NCBI GenBank assembly: GCA_030532575.1
Contig: JAUNKV010000010.1
Span: forward strand, 1 to 64,000
Origin: Propionibacteriaceae bacterium
GTDB taxonomy: Bacteria > Actinomycetota > Actinomycetes > Propionibacteriales > Propionibacteriaceae
Direction: 5' to 3'
DNA: 64,000 nucleotides
Shown one piece after another: positions 35,173 to 44,198 of this stretch (positions are counted from its first letter, which is position 1; every line of letters begins with the position of its first letter). The position numbers and the translations under genes were made by a program. Under the pieces are notes generated by a model. It searched no databases. It was not told where the DNA came from and saw only the letters and a list, made by a program, of their open reading frames with translations.

Positions 35173-35793
35173 ATGTCCACACTGCTGGCCGTGATCCGGG
35201 TGGAGCTGCAATGGTTGCGGCTCCTCCTCGCTGTCCTTCCAGTGCTGCTGGTGTTGTCTGGGCTGGTGGCGTATCTGTTGGGTCATGACCCGACTCCTTG
35301 GCTGTTGTTCATGGTGACGTTCCCGGTGCTCTGGCGCATTCTGGGGGCAGATGAGCGGGAGCTGTTGTTCGATCTGCTGCCCGTGACACGACGCGTCGTC
35401 GCGATGGTGCGTGGCATGGCGGCCCTGCTGGCCACACTGCTGCTGTTCGGTGTTCTCATGGCGTTGGTGGCCATTGCCGGTGCTCTCGGGATCGCTGAGG
35501 CCATCGATCCATCCGGCGACTGGGCTGTCAAGGCGTTCACGTTCTTCGGGATCATGCTGCTGGCGCTGGGGGTTCTGGAGCACTTGGTGCTGCGTCTCGG
35601 TTTCTCACGGCGGCTTGCGCTTTCGACGCTGGCGCTCCTGATCGGGGTCTTCGCGCTGCTCGCCGGGCTTGACCAGTTGTCCATCCGGCTGTCTGCGACG
35701 GTGACCGCGTGGTTGCTGTTCACCCTTGGAGTCCTCGGATATCTGGGGTTCATACCGCTGAACGTCCGGGTCCACGAGCGGCAGGACCACTAG
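35173..35793 (+). CDS. ABC-2-type membrane protein of the GntR operon (second)
   Basis: A 206-residue membrane protein with about six predicted helices. The internal L-F-D-L-L-P-V-T-R-R near residue 65 matches the corresponding site in the preceding protein, and both end in a short charged tail (R-A-A-E-R-L-D-H and R-V-H-E-R-Q-D-H). CAGGAGGAG precedes the ATG. It is probably the second half of a heterodimeric permease. Confidence 0.75.
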   Translation: MSTLLAVIRVELQWLRLLLAVLPVLLVLSGLVAYLLGHDPTPWLLFMVTFPVLWRILGADERELLFDLLPVTRRVVAMVRGMAALLATLLLFGVLMALVAIAGALGIAEAIDPSGDWAVKAFTFFGIMLLALGVLEHLVLRLGFSRRLALSTLALLIGVFALLAGLDQLSIRLSATVTAWLLFTLGVLGYLGFIPLNVRVHERQDH

Positions 35794-35804
35794 GCTGGGC
35801 TGAC

Positions 35805-36434
35805 ATGAGCACTGAGAGCCGCGTCGTACTGTGCCGCCACGGCGTCACCGATTTCACCGTCACCGGGGTCTGGGACGGCCGGGGCGGGGCCAACCCGCCG
35901 CTCAACGCCAAGGGGCGGGCACAGGCCGAGGACCTGGCGCTGCGGGTGAAGGCATTCCTGGGGGACGTTCCGGTGAGGGTGGTCTCGTCGTCGTTGGCTC
36001 GCGCCCAGCAGACGGCCCTACCGGTTGCGGAGGCCTACGGGGTGCAGGTGGAGCCCGACCCGGCGTGGGACGAGCTGGGCTTCGGCGAGTGGGACGGCTT
36101 GAAGGGCGACGACCTGCGCCGCGAGTTCCCCGACGAGATGCTGCGCTTCTGGGCCGATGAGACCTTCCGGCCGCCCGGCGGGGAGTCCCACATCGAGCTG
36201 CACGGCAGGGTCCGGCCCGCTTTCGACCGGCTGCTGGACGGCGGCGGTACCACCATCGTCGTCGCCCACTGGGGACCCATCATGAGCTGCATCGCGACGG
36301 TGCTGGGCATCGACTTGCTGCCCGCCCGCCGCATCAACCTGGCGCCGACCTCCATGACCTCCTTCGTCACCAGCTGGCAGGGTCCCCTGGTCGAGTTCAT
36401 CAACGACCTCGGGGTGAAGTCCGTCAGCCACTGA
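35805..36434 (+). CDS. Histidine phosphatase family protein
   Basis: A 209-residue phosphoglycerate mutase-like phosphatase. The phosphohistidine motif is C-R-H-G-V-T near residues 8-13 (R-H-G core), the second Arg is in S-S-S-L-A-R-A-Q-Q-T, the acid near W-D-E-L-G-F-G-E-W-D-G, and the second His in V-V-A-H-W-G near 150. This pattern fits broad-specificity alpha-ribazole or sugar phosphatases. It follows the GntR operon by 11 bases but has a normal terminator after it. Confidence 0.88.
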   Translation: MSTESRVVLCRHGVTDFTVTGVWDGRGGANPPLNAKGRAQAEDLALRVKAFLGDVPVRVVSSSLARAQQTALPVAEAYGVQVEPDPAWDELGFGEWDGLKGDDLRREFPDEMLRFWADETFRPPGGESHIELHGRVRPAFDRLLDGGGTTIVVAHWGPIMSCIATVLGIDLLPARRINLAPTSMTSFVTSWQGPLVEFINDLGVKSVSH

Positions 36435-36445
36435 CATGTGGTTTC

Positions 36446-36494
36446 GCCCCCGAAGTCATCCAGTCCGGCCAAACGGATGACTTCGGGGGCTTTG
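36446..36494 (+). terminator. Intrinsic terminator after the histidine phosphatase gene
   Basis: Arms of 16 bases (36446-36461 and 36475-36490) pair perfectly and are followed by TTTGTT. The remaining gap up to the next ribosome site (36495-36722) contains no gene or repeat that I can recognise; it presumably holds the promoter of the secreted hydrolase. Confidence 0.85.
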
Positions 36495-36736
36495 TTCCTA
36501 GCCAGCAGTCGGTTGTGGAAGCCTCAATGGGGGCGGCCCGTGGAGCGTGCGAGGCAGGGCGCTTGCGTCCGGGGTCCGGTTGATGCACGGTAGTACCGTC
36601 CCAGCTTTCTCCAAAGCATGGAGTAAGTCGGGGCGGTGTGAACTTGGGCCTTCGCTGCGTCGCGAAGGCGGCGGTGAGGAGGCCCCAAGTTTTCATCACT
36701 TCTGAAGAAATCGTTCATGAGTTCTGGAGGTGTGTG

Positions 36737-38623
36737 GTGAAAATGTTTCGACAACGAAGTGCGGTGCTGGCCATGCTGGTCGCGCTGGCGGTTCTGCTGG
36801 GTGCTGTCCCGGCTTCCCAGGCGGATCAAAAACACCTGGGCAGGACTCTGCATGTTGTCGTGCTCGGTGACTCCTTCGCAGCTGGCAACGGGGCTGGGCG
36901 CTACTACGGCCCACAAGGGTCATTTCGAAGCCGCAACGGCTGGGGTCACAAGTATGCTGAGTGGCTGAACTCACGGGGGGTTGCCACCAGGCTGGACGTT
37001 CTGGCATGGTCCGGCCACACCGCTGAGCAGCTGATCTCGCAGCAGGTGCCGGAACTTGATCCACAGGCGGACCTGGCCATGTTCATCGCGGGTGGTAACG
37101 ACGGGGGATTCGCTGATGTCGTCATCCAGTGCTTCGTGGCCGGGGTCAGAGGGCCTGAGGGATGCCGCAATGCGGTCGAGGCCTCCCGTCGCTACGTGCG
37201 AGAGGGGAAGCTTGCTGAGCAGACCGTGAAGGTGTTCACGGCGCTGGACAAGCGGCTGGCGAAGAAGGAAGCAGAGATCGTCCTGGTGGGATACCCACAT
37301 CTCAGCTTGGACCTGCCCAACTATGTTCTGAGCAATTGTTTGGAGCGGGATCCAGGAACGGGTCAATGTACTGACAGCTTCGACTATCCGGTTGCCACTG
37401 AGGTGCGGGCTCTCGCTGACGAGGCGGCCAAGGTCCAGCAGGACGTTGTCAAGGCGTGGAACCGAACCAAAGGGAAGAAGGTCCACTTCATCGGCTCCAT
37501 TCGGAGCAGATTCTCTCAGCACGAGCCAGACCCCCGGGAGGATCGACGCAATGAGTACCGCTGGCTCAACGAATTCCTCGAGACGGAAGGTGATGTGAGA
37601 TCAGACGGCAAAACCCACCCGCCGCGCACAGGACGGGGCGCCCACAAGGTTGGGCAGAAGGAGGAGTGGTATCACCCCAACCTGATCGGTCAGCGTGAGA
37701 TAGCCGCTGCCCTGGCGGAAGAGGTGGGCGTTCCCACAGTGGCAGGGAAGAAGCGAAGCATCAGCGGCGAGGAACGCTCCGATGAGATCGACCCGCCGGA
37801 CCCTCATGGCGTCCCGAAGGCATGGATTCAAGGCCCGTATGTCCTGGCCATCGGTGAGGAGGCCACCCTCGATGCCCGCGGTTCCCACGGGGTCACGGCG
37901 CCCATCGTCCGCTATGACTGGGACCTGAACGGCGACATGACCTTCGAGGTCGAGGACGCAGGACCAATCCTGAGCCACACGTGGGATCAGGAATACAGCG
38001 GCTCCGTGACTGTCAGGGTGGCAGATGCCAAGGGCAGGACGAGTTTCTTCAGCACGTCGGTGGATGTCTCGGTTGACGGGGATGGCATCCCGGCCACCAA
38101 GGACAACTGTCCCGAGGATGACAACCACGGCCAGAGCGATTGGGATGCCGATGGCATCGGTGATGCCTGTGATCCTGAGTCGGGGGTCCCGACGAAGGAC
38201 ATCGCGGGCGTGTTCGACAACGACAGGCTCAATCCGTCCCAGCCTCCCGCACCGCCAACCCCGGAGCCGACGGTCACCCCGAGCGTGCTTCCGACGGTGG
38301 AGCCAACCGAGCCTGAGCCAAGCGCTCCGGGGTCACCTCAGCCGACGGGGACACCGTCCATCGTGCCGAGCACCGTGCCCTTGCCCCCACAGCCGACCAG
38401 CAATTGGACGATGAGGCCTTCGATGCCACCGACGACACCGGCACCGCCGTCGTCGAGTCCCCCTGTCCCGGCCCCGACGGCGACGGGATCGGGTGTGCCG
38501 GTCCCCACCCCCACACCGTCGAGCCCCGGTGATCCTCCGCCATCGCCGGAGCCGTCGGTGGTGAAGCCACCCCGGCCACAGCCGCCAATGCCGCGGCCAG
38601 GTCTTCCGAAGACGGGGAGCTGA
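36737..38623 (+). CDS. Secreted GDSL/SGNH hydrolase with PKD and TSP3 regions, ending at LPKTGS
   Basis: A 628-residue secreted protein. The signal peptide ends at about residue 32 (V-P-A-S-Q-A-D). The SGNH hydrolase domain has block I LGDSFAAGNGAG near 43 (Ser nucleophile), GGNDGGF near 118 and the block V His in WYHPN near 312. A PKD-like domain (about 368-448, Y-D-W-D-L-N-G-D) and one thrombospondin type 3 calcium repeat (D-G-D-G-I-P to D-A-D-G-I-G-D-A-C-D, about 450-482) follow. A P/S/T stalk of about 115 residues ends in R-P-G-L-P-K-T-G-S and the stop. The GTG start has GGAGG six bases upstream. As in the two adhesins, the sorting motif lacks helix and charged tail. Confidence 0.87.
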   Translation: MKMFRQRSAVLAMLVALAVLLGAVPASQADQKHLGRTLHVVVLGDSFAAGNGAGRYYGPQGSFRSRNGWGHKYAEWLNSRGVATRLDVLAWSGHTAEQLISQQVPELDPQADLAMFIAGGNDGGFADVVIQCFVAGVRGPEGCRNAVEASRRYVREGKLAEQTVKVFTALDKRLAKKEAEIVLVGYPHLSLDLPNYVLSNCLERDPGTGQCTDSFDYPVATEVRALADEAAKVQQDVVKAWNRTKGKKVHFIGSIRSRFSQHEPDPREDRRNEYRWLNEFLETEGDVRSDGKTHPPRTGRGAHKVGQKEEWYHPNLIGQREIAAALAEEVGVPTVAGKKRSISGEERSDEIDPPDPHGVPKAWIQGPYVLAIGEEATLDARGSHGVTAPIVRYDWDLNGDMTFEVEDAGPILSHTWDQEYSGSVTVRVADAKGRTSFFSTSVDVSVDGDGIPATKDNCPEDDNHGQSDWDADGIGDACDPESGVPTKDIAGVFDNDRLNPSQPPAPPTPEPTVTPSVLPTVEPTEPEPSAPGSPQPTGTPSIVPSTVPLPPQPTSNWTMRPSMPPTTPAPPSSSPPVPAPTATGSGVPVPTPTPSSPGDPPPSPEPSVVKPPRPQPPMPRPGLPKTGS

Positions 38624-38630
38624 CGGCGGT

Positions 38631-38665
38631 CCTGGGGGCGTGACCTTCAAGGTCGCGCCTCCAGG
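38631..38665. terminator. Hairpin between the secreted hydrolase gene and mpg
   Basis: CCTGGGGGCG-TGACC (38631-38645) pairs with GGTCG-CGCCTCCAGG (38651-38665) with two mismatches and a five-base loop, followed by TTTCAT. It can end transcription from both convergent genes. Confidence 0.6.
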
Positions 38666-38667
38666 TT

Positions 38668-39294
38668 TCATCCCGCGCGCCGGTAGGCCGAGACCGATGG
38701 CTCATCCGGCAGCCAGAACCGCCACGGGAAACGATCCCCGTCACCGCCGGGCCCCGAGACCCCGACCCTGGGGCCGGTGAGCCAGGTCGTCGGTGCCACC
38801 TCCGGGCGCCACCACGACCACTCCTGCCCCATCAGGTCCGCGCCGTCGACCTCCCGCGACGAGCCCAGAGCCTGCCCCAGGTTCCCCGGGCCGCGGGCCA
38901 ACTGATGATCCAGCAATTCCGTGCGACGCGGCCGGGCGCTGCGACGGCTCCGGGCCAGCTCGAGCCCCTCGATCACCTCGCCAGCCCGCAACAGGCACCC
39001 CGTGCCGACGCCCTCGCCGTCGCACACCACATTGAGGTTGAAGTGCATCCCGTAGCTGAAATAGCAGTACAGATGCCCGGGCGGGCCGAACATCGTGGCA
39101 TTGCGCGGGGTCAACCCCCTGAAGGCGTGCGAGCCCGGATCATCGGCCCCGGCGTAGGCCTCCACCTCGGTGATCCGCACCGCGACGGTGCCCTCACGGC
39201 TGCGACGCACCAGCACCCCACCCAGCAGCTGCGGCGCGAAGCCGACCACCGGCTGATCGAACCACTCCCGCACCGCAGGCCTGAACCCCTCCAT
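38668..39294 (-). CDS. mpg: DNA-3-methyladenine glycosylase (Mpg/AAG)
   Basis: A 208-residue alkyladenine glycosylase, structurally unrelated to Tag. L-L-G-G-V-L-V, then I-T-E-V-E-A-Y-A-G with the catalytic Glu near residue 45, SHAFRG, R-N-A-T-M-F and L-Y-C-Y-F-S-Y-G-M-H near 78 are the family's motifs; L-A-R-G-P-G-N-L near 140 and the W-R-F-W at the end are also typical. It releases 3-methyladenine, hypoxanthine and related lesions. Confidence 0.94.
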   Translation of the reverse strand: MEGFRPAVREWFDQPVVGFAPQLLGGVLVRRSREGTVAVRITEVEAYAGADDPGSHAFRGLTPRNATMFGPPGHLYCYFSYGMHFNLNVVCDGEGVGTGCLLRAGEVIEGLELARSRRSARPRRTELLDHQLARGPGNLGQALGSSREVDGADLMGQEWSWWRPEVAPTTWLTGPRVGVSGPGGDGDRFPWRFWLPDEPSVSAYRRAG

Positions 39295-39393
39295 GACCGG
39301 CGAGCGTACCGGGATTTGGGGCTCACCGGGCCGCGGGGTACCCTGAGTCAGCTGCCTGGCGAGGGACGAGACGTCCGTGATCGACTAGCAACC

Positions 39394-39432
39394 CCTTCAG
39401 GCGTGCACACCTTTTGACCCCTGAAGGAGGAG
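39394..39432 (+). promoter_or_regulatory. Leader hairpin that overlaps the rplY ribosome-binding site
   Basis: CCTTCAG (39394-39400) can pair with CTGAAGG (39421-39427). The second arm contains the first bases of the Shine-Dalgarno AAGGAGGAG (39424-39432). Folding would partly hide the site. A role in autoregulation of the ribosomal protein is speculation. Confidence 0.4.
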
Positions 39433-39434
39433 AC

Positions 39435-40043
39435 ATGGCCAACCTGAAGCTGGCTGCCACCACCCGCACCGAGTTCGGCAAGGGCGCTGCCCGCAAGCTG
39501 CGCCGCGCCGACCTGATCCCCGCCGTCATCTACGGCCACGGCACCGACCCCGTCCACGTGTCGCTGCCCAACAAGGACACCTTCCTGGCGCTCCGCAACG
39601 CCAACGTGCTGCTGGAGATCACCATCGACGACGCCAAGAAGCCCGTGCTGACCCTGCCCAAGCAGGTGCAGCGCGACCCGCTCACCGGCTTCCTCGAGCA
39701 CGTCGACCTGCTGCTGGTCAAGGCCTCCGAGAAGGTCGCCGTGGATGTCCCGATCAACTTCGTGGGCGAGCCCGCGGGCAAGGACTCGCTGGTCAACCAC
39801 GAGCTGATGGCCCTGCCCGTGCTGGCCCCCGCCACCTCGATCCCGAGCGAGATCGAGGTCTCCGTGGACGGCCTGGAGGTCGGCGCGCAGATCACCGTCG
39901 CGGACCTGACCCTGCCCGAGGGCGTCGAGGCCGCCGTGGAGGCCGACCACCTCGTCGTCACCATCAACATCGCCGCGGCCGAGCCGGTTGAGACCGCCGA
40001 GGACGCCGAGGGCGCTGCCGCGGAGGGCGACGCAGCCGAGTGA
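39435..40043 (+). CDS. rplY: 50S ribosomal protein L25/general stress protein Ctc (bL25)
   Basis: A 202-residue two-domain (CTC/TL5-type) bL25 that binds 5S rRNA. The N-terminal domain has T-E-F-G-K-G-A-A-R-K-L-R-R, I-P-A-V-I-Y-G-H-G and V-Q-R-D-P-L-T-G-F-L-E-H-V-D; the second domain is the beta-rich TL5 extension (V-D-V-P-I-N-F-V-G-E). It ends in an acidic A/E-rich tail. The ATG has AAGGAGGAG two to three bases upstream. The stop overlaps the pth start as GTGA, the usual pair in actinobacteria. Confidence 0.96.
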   Translation: MANLKLAATTRTEFGKGAARKLRRADLIPAVIYGHGTDPVHVSLPNKDTFLALRNANVLLEITIDDAKKPVLTLPKQVQRDPLTGFLEHVDLLLVKASEKVAVDVPINFVGEPAGKDSLVNHELMALPVLAPATSIPSEIEVSVDGLEVGAQITVADLTLPEGVEAAVEADHLVVTINIAAAEPVETAEDAEGAAAEGDAAE

Positions 40044-40612
40044 GCACTCACCTCGTGGTCGGGCTCGGAAACCCGGGCCCGACATACGCCCCCACCCGGC
40101 ACAACGTCGGGTTCTGGGCGGTCGACGACCTCGCCGACCGCCTGGGGGTGAGGTTCACGCTGGCCAAGGGTCAGCGCGCCGAGGTGGCCACCGTCCACCT
40201 CGACCCCGAGCACAAGCTGCTGCTGGTCAAACCCACCACCTACATGAATGAGTCGGGCCTCGCCGTCGCCGCCGTCGCCCGATTCCACAAGGTCCCGCCC
40301 GCCCAGGTGATCGTCATCCACGACGAACTGGACCTGGACCCCACCCGAATCCGCCTGAAACAAGGCGGCGGGGACAACGGCCACAATGGCCTGAAGTCCA
40401 TCCGCGCGCACCTGGGCACCGGGGACTTCCTGCGCATCCGTGTCGGCATCGGCCGCCCGCCGGGCCGCCAGCCCGCCGCTGACCACGTGCTGGCCCGGAT
40501 GCGGCCCGCCGATCTCGACGCGATGCGTGTCGACGCCGCCATCGCAGCCGATGCTGCGGTGAAGCTCGTCACCGACGGCCTCGTCGCGGCCCAGAACAGC
40601 TTCAACAACTGA
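40040..40612 (+). CDS. pth: Peptidyl-tRNA hydrolase
   Basis: A 190-residue enzyme that releases peptides from peptidyl-tRNA. G-L-G-N-P-G-P-T-Y near residue 8, the catalytic His in T-R-H-N-V-G-F near 21, P-T-T-Y-M-N-E-S-G near 65, I-H-D-E-L-D-L near 95 and G-G-G-D-N-G-H-N-G-L near 110 are all present. The start is GTG, overlapping rplY. Confidence 0.96.
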   Translation: MSTHLVVGLGNPGPTYAPTRHNVGFWAVDDLADRLGVRFTLAKGQRAEVATVHLDPEHKLLLVKPTTYMNESGLAVAAVARFHKVPPAQVIVIHDELDLDPTRIRLKQGGGDNGHNGLKSIRAHLGTGDFLRIRVGIGRPPGRQPAADHVLARMRPADLDAMRVDAAIAADAAVKLVTDGLVAAQNSFNN

Positions 40613-40613
40613 G

Positions 40614-41387
40614 ATGCCCGCGATCGACGCCACGAAAGCCCGTCAGGTGCGCATCGAGATGCTCATCGTGCTGGGGATTTCGCTCGGCCAGTCGGCGGTG
40701 TACTCGCTGCTGTCGCTGGTCAACAAGCTCACCCTCGCCGTTCCGCTGAACAAGCAGACCACCAGCATGAACAGCTCCACCACCCCGGATCGACCGTGGC
40801 TGGACCTGGCCTACCAGGTGGCGGGGCTGATCTTCCCGCTCATGCCGGTGGTGCTGGTGCTGTACCTGCTGTGGGTTCATGCGCGCCCCGCGGGCGGACC
40901 GTTCCGGGCGATGGGTTTCGATCTTCGACGCCCCGGGTTCGACCTCGCCGTCGGTGTCGGGGTGTTCGCCGCCATCGGGACCGCCGGGCTCGGCTTCTAC
41001 CTGCTGGCCAAGGAGCTCGGCCTCAACACCACCATCGCGGCCGCGAACCTGCAGGCCGCGTGGTGGAGCATCCCCGTGCTGATCCTGCGTGCCATCATGA
41101 ACGGCCTCCTCGAGGAGATCATCATGGTGGGCTACCTGTTCACCCGGTGGCGGCAGACTGGCGGCGGGGTCGTCGCCATCGTGGTGATCTCCGCCGTGAT
41201 CCGGGGCGGCTACCACCTCTACCAGGGCTTCGGCGGGTTCATCGGCAACCTGGTGATGGGGTTGCTGTTCGGCTGGCTGTACCTGCGCACCAAACGGGTG
41301 ATGCCGCTGGTGATCGTCCATTCGCTGCTGGACATCGCCGCCTTCGTCGGGTACGCCCTGCTCAAGCCCCACATCGGCTGGTTGTGA
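40614..41387 (+). CDS. CPBP-family intramembrane metalloprotease
   Basis: A 257-residue polytopic protein, about seven to eight helices. The CPBP (Abi/CAAX protease and bacteriocin-processing) motifs are visible: E-E-x-x-x-x-G-Y-L as LLEEIIMVGYLFTRWR near residue 165, R-G-G-Y-H-L-Y-Q-G near 202 and the H-S-L-L-D motif near 240. Members cleave substrates inside the membrane or confer self-immunity. It starts one base after the pth stop; the connection with translation genes is probably just shared transcription. Confidence 0.88.
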   Translation: MPAIDATKARQVRIEMLIVLGISLGQSAVYSLLSLVNKLTLAVPLNKQTTSMNSSTTPDRPWLDLAYQVAGLIFPLMPVVLVLYLLWVHARPAGGPFRAMGFDLRRPGFDLAVGVGVFAAIGTAGLGFYLLAKELGLNTTIAAANLQAAWWSIPVLILRAIMNGLLEEIIMVGYLFTRWRQTGGGVVAIVVISAVIRGGYHLYQGFGGFIGNLVMGLLFGWLYLRTKRVMPLVIVHSLLDIAAFVGYALLKPHIGWL

Positions 41388-41455
41388 CCGTGGTGGTCCC
41401 GGTGGTGTGTTCCACGACGTGATGCCCGCCGGTCCATGAGGGCCACGGACCGTAG

Positions 41456-43263
<1,808 letters not shown>

Positions 43264-43281
43264 TCGGGCACACTGGACTCC

Positions 43282-43941
43282 ATGTCCGAGACTGACCTGC
43301 ACCTCCGCGTCACCAGCGCCGAACGGGAGGCCGCCGCTGCCCAGCTGCGCGACGCGACGGCGGACGGTCGCCTCAGCTTTGATGACCTGGAGGCCAGGCT
43401 GCCCCGGGCACTGGGGGCGGTCACTCACGATGACATCCAGCAGGTGCTGCAGGACTTGGTGCCGAGCGGAGAGCTCAGCCAACTGTTTGGGGCGGTTCGT
43501 GGGGAGACCGATGTCCCGGGGATGTCCTGGGAGAATCCACAGCTCCACCGCTTCGGTTGGGATGGCCTCACCCGGATTGGCACCTGGCAGGTGCCGCCGT
43601 TCCTGGAGTTCATCGGAAAGGACTGGGGAACCCTCTACCTGAACTTCGTCGATGCCGTTGCCCTGGCCCCGGTGATCGACATCATGCTCACAGGAAGTCT
43701 TGGGGCGAAGATCGTCGTGCCGTCGGGGTGGGGTGTGGATCTGCACCAGCTGGGCGGGGTGAAGGCCGATGTGTTGGAGAGCATCAACTCTGAGGTGCCG
43801 ACCCGACCGGAGAAGGGCAAACCTCGTATCCTGCTGCGCGGGATTGCGAAGTACGGAGTGACGGTGCGGGAGCCCAACTGGTTCGATCAGCGCAAGCTGC
43901 GCAAGCACCGAGCCTGCCAGCAGGCTCTCCCCAGGCCCTGA
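43282..43941 (+). CDS. DUF1707-domain protein
   Basis: A 219-residue protein. The first 55 residues fit DUF1707 (L-R-V-T-S-A-E-R-E, L-R-D-A-T-A-D-G-R-L-S-F-D-D-L-E-A-R-L), a small helical domain common in actinobacteria. The rest (about 80-219) is a globular segment I do not recognise, with no clear membrane helix, although DUF1707 proteins often have one. It ends in a basic tail. It lies between proC and the bS22 gene. Function unknown. Confidence 0.75.
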   Translation: MSETDLHLRVTSAEREAAAAQLRDATADGRLSFDDLEARLPRALGAVTHDDIQQVLQDLVPSGELSQLFGAVRGETDVPGMSWENPQLHRFGWDGLTRIGTWQVPPFLEFIGKDWGTLYLNFVDAVALAPVIDIMLTGSLGAKIVVPSGWGVDLHQLGGVKADVLESINSEVPTRPEKGKPRILLRGIAKYGVTVREPNWFDQRKLRKHRACQQALPRP

Positions 43942-44049
43942 GGCGATTGGCACCCCGGCCGGGATGCGAGTTAGCATATGGACTTCGCCGGGGCAGTCCC
44001 GGCACTCCACCGTCTCCGAGACGCGGGGACGGATAGTGAAAGGCAAACA

Positions 44050-44151
44050 GTGGGCTCCGTCATCAAGAAGCGTCGCAAGCGCATGGCCAAGAAGAAGCAC
44101 CGCAAGCTGCTGAAGCGCACCCGCATTCAGCGTCGCCGCGCTGGCAAGTGA
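44050..44151 (+). CDS. 33-residue ribosomal protein bS22 (AURKAIP1/COX24 domain)
   Basis: GTG plus 32 codons encode a peptide with more than half Lys/Arg, beginning [18 protein letters not shown] and ending R-R-R-A-G-K. This matches the actinobacterial AURKAIP1/COX24-domain peptide identified in Mycobacterium as 30S protein bS22. GAAAGG lies about eight bases upstream. The same peptide lies near proC and hemD in Mycobacterium. It is too short for most gene finders. Confidence 0.93.
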
Positions 44152-44198
44152 GCTGACCTCCGCCCGGTGTGGTGGAGCCGACCCGCAGGAGCCTGTCC

